Shown in pieces: positions 59,201-64,000 of a stretch of DNA of 64,000 nucleotides. Position numbers and translations under genes: made by a program. The notes under the pieces are model-generated. The model was not told where the DNA came from. It did not search any database and saw nothing but the letters and a program-made list of their open reading frames with translations. Source of the stretch: Cardiocondyla obscurior (taxonomy: Eukaryota > Arthropoda > Insecta > Hymenoptera > Formicidae); assembly GCF_019399895.1 (NCBI RefSeq), contig NC_091867.1:310001-374000 (forward strand). Direction: 5' to 3'. Positions within the stretch are counted from its first letter, which is position 1. Each line of letters opens with the position of its first letter.

Positions 59201-62200
59201 ATTGAAGGTAAACTTCATGGCTGCACGATTGAACGGCGAGCTGAGAAAAAGGAAAATACCGTCGTCTGCGCGGCGCGTTTACTCAACGTTTGATACGGTG
59301 TGTGCAGAAACCGCGTTTCTTGGCCTTCCAGACAGGGATTCCAATTATTAACGACCGCAATTACGCGTGGTGCTTTCTCTGATAACATCTTTGGAGTCCC
59401 GTCTCGCCTCGTTTATACCGATGAGAAATGAAAATCGCAAACTTCATGACAAAGCCTGAGAATTTTTGTTTTATGCGTTTCGACTTTGTTGATTTATAAA
59501 ATCGTACTTTTTATTGGATAATTTTTTTTAATTTAATAAAAAAAAAAGAGATTAGTTGATAATAATAATTTCCTTAAAAGATGCGAGGTTGTACCTATAA
59601 AGTAAAAAATCGCGGACAGTTTTGAACATCTGCAAGGATGAAGTTGATTTTATTTTAGCTTGAGATAGCCGTCCGTTAACGTTTATCTAGCTGCTTAGTC
59701 ACCTCGTGGGGTTACCATAAGCGTTTTCCAATGCCTAGCTGGCGGAACGATGATTCTATCTGCTCGTTTCTTTAACCCACTGATTAAATACTTTTTTTTT
59801 TTTTTATTGAATAGCTCATCGTATGCGATAAAATACGCTTATTAATGCGGAATTTCATATTGAATTTCAAATAGTATAGAAGTGCAATTAAATTCACTTT
59901 ACTTTTGAAAATGTTGCTGCCACGATTAATATGCAGCAAAGCCGAATTCCCGATTTTATTGAAAAGCAATGAATCGTTATAAGTAATTCGATAAAATGCA
60001 ATTTTAGGTTGAATTTTAATGTTTTTAATGTAATACGATAAAAAAAATATATTAACATTAAAATTTAAGACTCTCGCACTTGTGCAACTATCTATCTTAT
60101 GTCAGTAAACGAAGCAGACATTGGCGATCTGATGAATAATGAATGTAACGGGGCATTACAGCTGCTAAGTCTGTGACCAAACTATCGGTCACTCGACCCA
60201 TTAATCTTTTATGATAATCTATCCGTCGTGTAGTCATTTCCGAAATCAGGCTCCGTGCGTGCGGGCGTAAATCCTCGGAGCGAACGGTCGCCGGAAACGG
60301 CCTCGGCCACGCGAGGAGCCGGTAGAGTCGAATCTCCTTCAGAACGGGAGTTCAAATTATGCATGCTTTTCTGCTCCGGCAAGCGACTGATATTCTCTTA
60401 ACGATCCCCCGGTTTCCTTCCTTCGGAGAGAATGGGTGAAAAAGGGAAAAAGACTGGAAGAGGAAAATAGACGGAAACAAAGCTGTAACACTTTGACTTG
60501 CCAAATAGAATTTTTCCAAAAAATGTAACGCCGACGCATGCTCGCGATCATCGCGAGAAAATTGCAGTTTTTTTTGCTCGTTGGAGAAAGAAAAAAAAAC
60601 AGGAGACTGAACACCATAATTTCCGGAAAATTAGTCTTTGCAGAAAAAGCTTCCGTTCTGGAAACACAAATTTATTACGGTGCGAAATTAGCGCGGGATC
60701 ATCGCGGGTTTATTCCGACCAGGTAACATGGGAGTTTCGAAGGAGAAATTCCCGCAGATACGGACCCCGATCATTATTAACGTTGAGCTTTAGGTAGATC
60801 CCGGAATATTTCGACATCCACGAAATAAGCCCGCATTTTCCATTGCGCCTCCTGCCGCTTCTCGCTATTACAATGAGTCGGTTTAGCCGCAACTTTGCTT
60901 TATACATTCAGAATGAGATTATTAAATTCCGCTCACTTATTTTATCATTATCGTTTCCATAACCGTGGGGATAAACCTTTCGATTTTCCAACGGGCGATA
61001 ATGAACGTTGAGAATAATTTTATTCTCACCGTCGCTATCAAATTCGCGAAACCTTCGTTGATGATTTTATTTTATTTTTTTATTTTTTTTTCGCAAAATG
61101 AAGGGCTAACTTCGCAGACGTTTTGAGTTTATTACGACGACTGTCACCACGGTCGCTGATGCCTCGTAGGTATAGTGACGAGTTTCTTGGATTTAGTCGC
61201 AAACGCGGGGTTAAGCCTGGAGAAATCACCAGAGGCCGCCAAGGTAATTACGGAGAGGTGAACGAGCGAAGTGAAGAAGGGGCAGCGGGGAGGAAAGAAA
61301 CTCTGAAGAACTGCTCGGGCAAAGCGCAGCTATTACCCCTAATCACGAAGAAAACGCGATTCCTCTCCACGAAGCTAGAGCTCCATACCGGAATGTACTT
61401 TTCGCCAGGGAAACGCCGTCAAATTATTCGAAAAGTCCAACAATTTTATCACTCGCAATCGAGATCTGCTCAAGTCCGAGAAATAACGCAGCTCGATCAT
61501 TGACACGCGAAAATCCTGGAAACTGCATTTTCCCCCCCTTCCCCCCGAATGTCCGCACCGCTATGTTAATGAAAATAAAATTCTTTCAAGAGAAAGTCGG
61601 AACATGACTTTTTCTTGTAGATTAATTAAACCCTTTCGCTTCTTATAATATTACTCCGGCATTATATTTTACTTATGAATCCTTTGATCAATTGGTCAAA
61701 GGCTGAAAGAAATCGTCTCTTTAATTAATTGAAAACGAAGATTTTTTTTTACAGAACAGTAAAAACTTTTATCTTTGTCTAATTTCAAGTGAATTTTTTT
61801 TCACATAAACTTGTTAATTAAGGAGCAGGTGACATATATAATTTAATGTTGAAAATTTAGAATTAAGTTGATGCTAAGAAAAAAGTTGTCGAGATTAGTT
61901 GAAGACTTAGTATATCTGGATTATAGTTTTATAATTATTAAATTAAAAAGAAAAAAAACAAAACTTTTTCAATGGAAAGTGTCGCTTAGTAGTCACAACC
62001 GCACCACACAATCGAAAACCATTTAGTGTATTGCGAAGAACTATATGTTAATGAAAACCCCAAGTTGTCATCAGCGTGAGTCGCATGTGAAAAAAGAAAG
62101 AAGACGTATTTAGCACGTGGCGGGATAATGATCTTTACTTAGAATTCGCATGTTTGCTGCGCTGACTCACGTTCTCAGAATCTCGCCAACCCTTCCGTGC

Positions 62201-64000
62201 GGTTTACATAGATCGCATACCGATATTAAACCGTCCTGGTAGCCCAGAGCGCGCGAGCACTCGGAGTGAAATGATAAAATTGCGAGCGCTCGAAGGGAGC
62301 GCGAAGCAAGGAAACTTGCAAGGCACCTTCGGGCGAGATACGACGACGCTCGGACGGATTTAGCGCGATCGGCCAAGCGTTTAAATCTACCATGCTGTAA
62401 GGGCTCGTGTTCATCTTGTACAGGGCGCTCTAGAAATGGGATACTTAATATATTCCTCCGCCTTGAAGATACGGGAAGATGGCTGTGATGAAATTTATAT
62501 AGCCTTTAAGGAACGAGCGCGACATCGCAGAATCCCGGCGCTCTTCGAATTCATTAAATGGGACACACATGATTTTCACGTAATTAAAGTCAAGATAATT
62601 ACTTGTTACTTGAAAAACAAGCCGCCGTCGTGTTTTACGGAGTTATTCTGATTCTCCAAAGGTCATTCCATTTCTGAGAAGAAACTAGTGTTTCTTATTC
62701 AGCTGAATTATAAGATAATTAAACCTAGAAGACAGAATCTCACGCCCAACCTGAATTGTTAAACAAATTGAATGAACAAGACGGAAAATCTACTAGAAAG
62801 CTCTCAAATGCTACAAAGCTCTAATTAATGAATTTGGATCGTTCTGGATAGAAATGTGGCGGCACGGATAAAAGCACGTGGTCGCCGCGGATACGTGGCG
62901 AAGGAAATCCGGAGCTCTGTTTCGCGTTGTCGTGTCGCAGATGAGAATGGTCTGGTAGACGACCAGGCTCGACGTCCGGTGTATAAAACGGAGTTTCGTA
63001 CTCCTAATTTAGTGCAGGTGTTACCCCGAAGGATCTGACGCGCTAGTCCTCTCCCGCGAGATATCCCGGGGAACATTAGATTTACGTCGCGGTCTCTCCG
63101 CAGCCCTTCCTCCGTGCTCCCTACCTCGCCCCTCGGGCGGAAATTGCTTCGTGAGAGGACCGATTATTGCGCCGAAGAACGACGGCGGGAATGGCGGGGC
63201 TTCGAGACGGAGAATTTCGTAACCGGTCTGCTCTCTCATCAGTCTACCCGGCGGCTCTTCCGCCGGACGGATGGACAGATCGCCCGACCAGCCTCGTAAT
63301 AGAGCGTTCGTCGCGATGAGTCACATGCTTCGTTACTGGCCCGGTCTACCGCTCTAGGAAACGAGTCTATCTATAGAATTGGTCGTCAAATGAAACTGGG
63401 AGCGTTTTTCTTACGAAACTGGGACGTTCAGGATTTATAGGGGAGGATACGAGGATAAAAAAAGATTAATCGGAGAACGCTAATAGTCGGCTATTATCAG
63501 ACTGCACAACGTCGTTTCGGCGACGTAAAATTAAGCCCCGGGATTGAAATGCACGCCAACGAGTGAACGAGCGCTCAAGCTGCCGTGCGACTTATTTACC
63601 TAGTTTAAGTATAAATGTATTTGGTCCTAGTGACATATAACGCCTCGACGTTCCTTACAAAAAGATGTTTGCCTCAACGTTTACATCCGTTGAAATTGGG
63701 AACAATTCTTAAAACGTCGACTCTTAAAATGCTCTGCTTCTAAGCTCTGACGTCTTGACATATAACGCGGCGGCTAAATTTGAAATTGTGAAAATTATGT
63801 GGGTTTTCAATCTCCGTTTATGCGCGAGTCTCACAATGACGTGCGTACGGAGAGCCGGAATCTCGGATTTGCGACGTCGTCCCGGATGTGGGGGACACTT
63901 GGTTTTACGACCCAAGGCTCCTCTTCCTCCTCCTCTTCCGGTCAGCACAGCCGACTGCCCAGATCGTACGTGCAGATATTCGCGCATGAAGGTCCAGGAT
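53281..64000. other. Intron of the Fat-like gene and/or non-coding sequence to window end
   Basis: After the donor at 53281 I found no further cadherin exon. A TTCG microsatellite and a purine-rich tract lie at 53525-54070. Acceptor-like sites at about 55632, 56593, 57373 and 57479 are not followed by cadherin-like frames. Frames such as 61123-61503 have no domain I recognise. The composition is CpG-rich with scattered homopolymers. Whether all of it is one intron cannot be shown without the next exon. Confidence 0.5.
53525..53579. repeat. (GTTC)n tetranucleotide microsatellite
   Basis: Thirteen perfect GTTC units plus GTT, 245 bp after a cadherin exon. It produces spurious repeat peptides (SFVR on one strand, NERT on the other). 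Confidence 0.97.

Noticed and set aside
61123..61503. 126-codon plus-strand frame starting with ATG
   Set aside because: Basic composition, no recognisable domain, no splice or promoter context; kept as a chance frame.

Overview
This looks like a stretch of insect nuclear genome, probably hymenopteran (ant-like). The signs are canonical GT-AG introns, CpG-rich non-coding DNA, many CT and TTCG microsatellites, insect-type non-LTR retrotransposons, and three short exons of a giant Fat-like (FAT1/kugelei-type) cadherin. Nothing prokaryotic is present. The species assignment is inference. Most of the 64 kb is intronic or intergenic, and most open frames in it are chance frames.

Layout. Positions 1-5.9 kb are repeat-rich. 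There are two adjacent GC-rich minisatellites (five units of 66-67 bp, then eight units of exactly 68 bp, each carrying two hairpins). A decayed, 5'-truncated non-LTR retroelement of the R2-like class lies on the minus strand (2528-4693), with a reverse transcriptase and a restriction-like endonuclease. A 37-bp inverted repeat sits at its broken 5' end, followed by a possible spliced gene remnant (5310-5865). From 5.9 to 18.7 kb I see no gene.

An apparently full-length non-LTR retrotransposon of the I superfamily occupies 18709-24454 on the plus strand. It is flanked by a 12-bp target-site duplication, ends in poly(A), and carries two uninterrupted ORFs: a gag-like protein with zinc knuckles, and an APE endonuclease / reverse transcriptase / RNase H polyprotein. 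It is probably young and may be active.

From 24.5 to 46.1 kb the sequence is mainly non-coding, with two exceptions. One is a cluster of diverged tandem duplicates at 31.5-33.8 kb, which contains splice-site-bounded open exons in matching phase on the minus strand and a conserved short reading frame on the plus strand. The other is a pair of dispersed repeats at 36.1 and 37.7 kb that shares a protein-like minus-strand frame.

Three plus-strand exons (46118-46224, 46381-46585, 53219-53280) join in phase to encode the end of one cadherin repeat and most of the next. The exon before 46118 was not found here, so the upstream intron may exceed 46 kb; the retrotransposon would then lie inside it in sense orientation. 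The next exon was not found before 64000.

The best leads for something undescribed are the duplicated-exon cluster at 31.5-33.8 kb, the hairpin-bearing 68-bp minisatellite, and the intact retrotransposon whose ORF1 seems to lack an AUG at its natural start.
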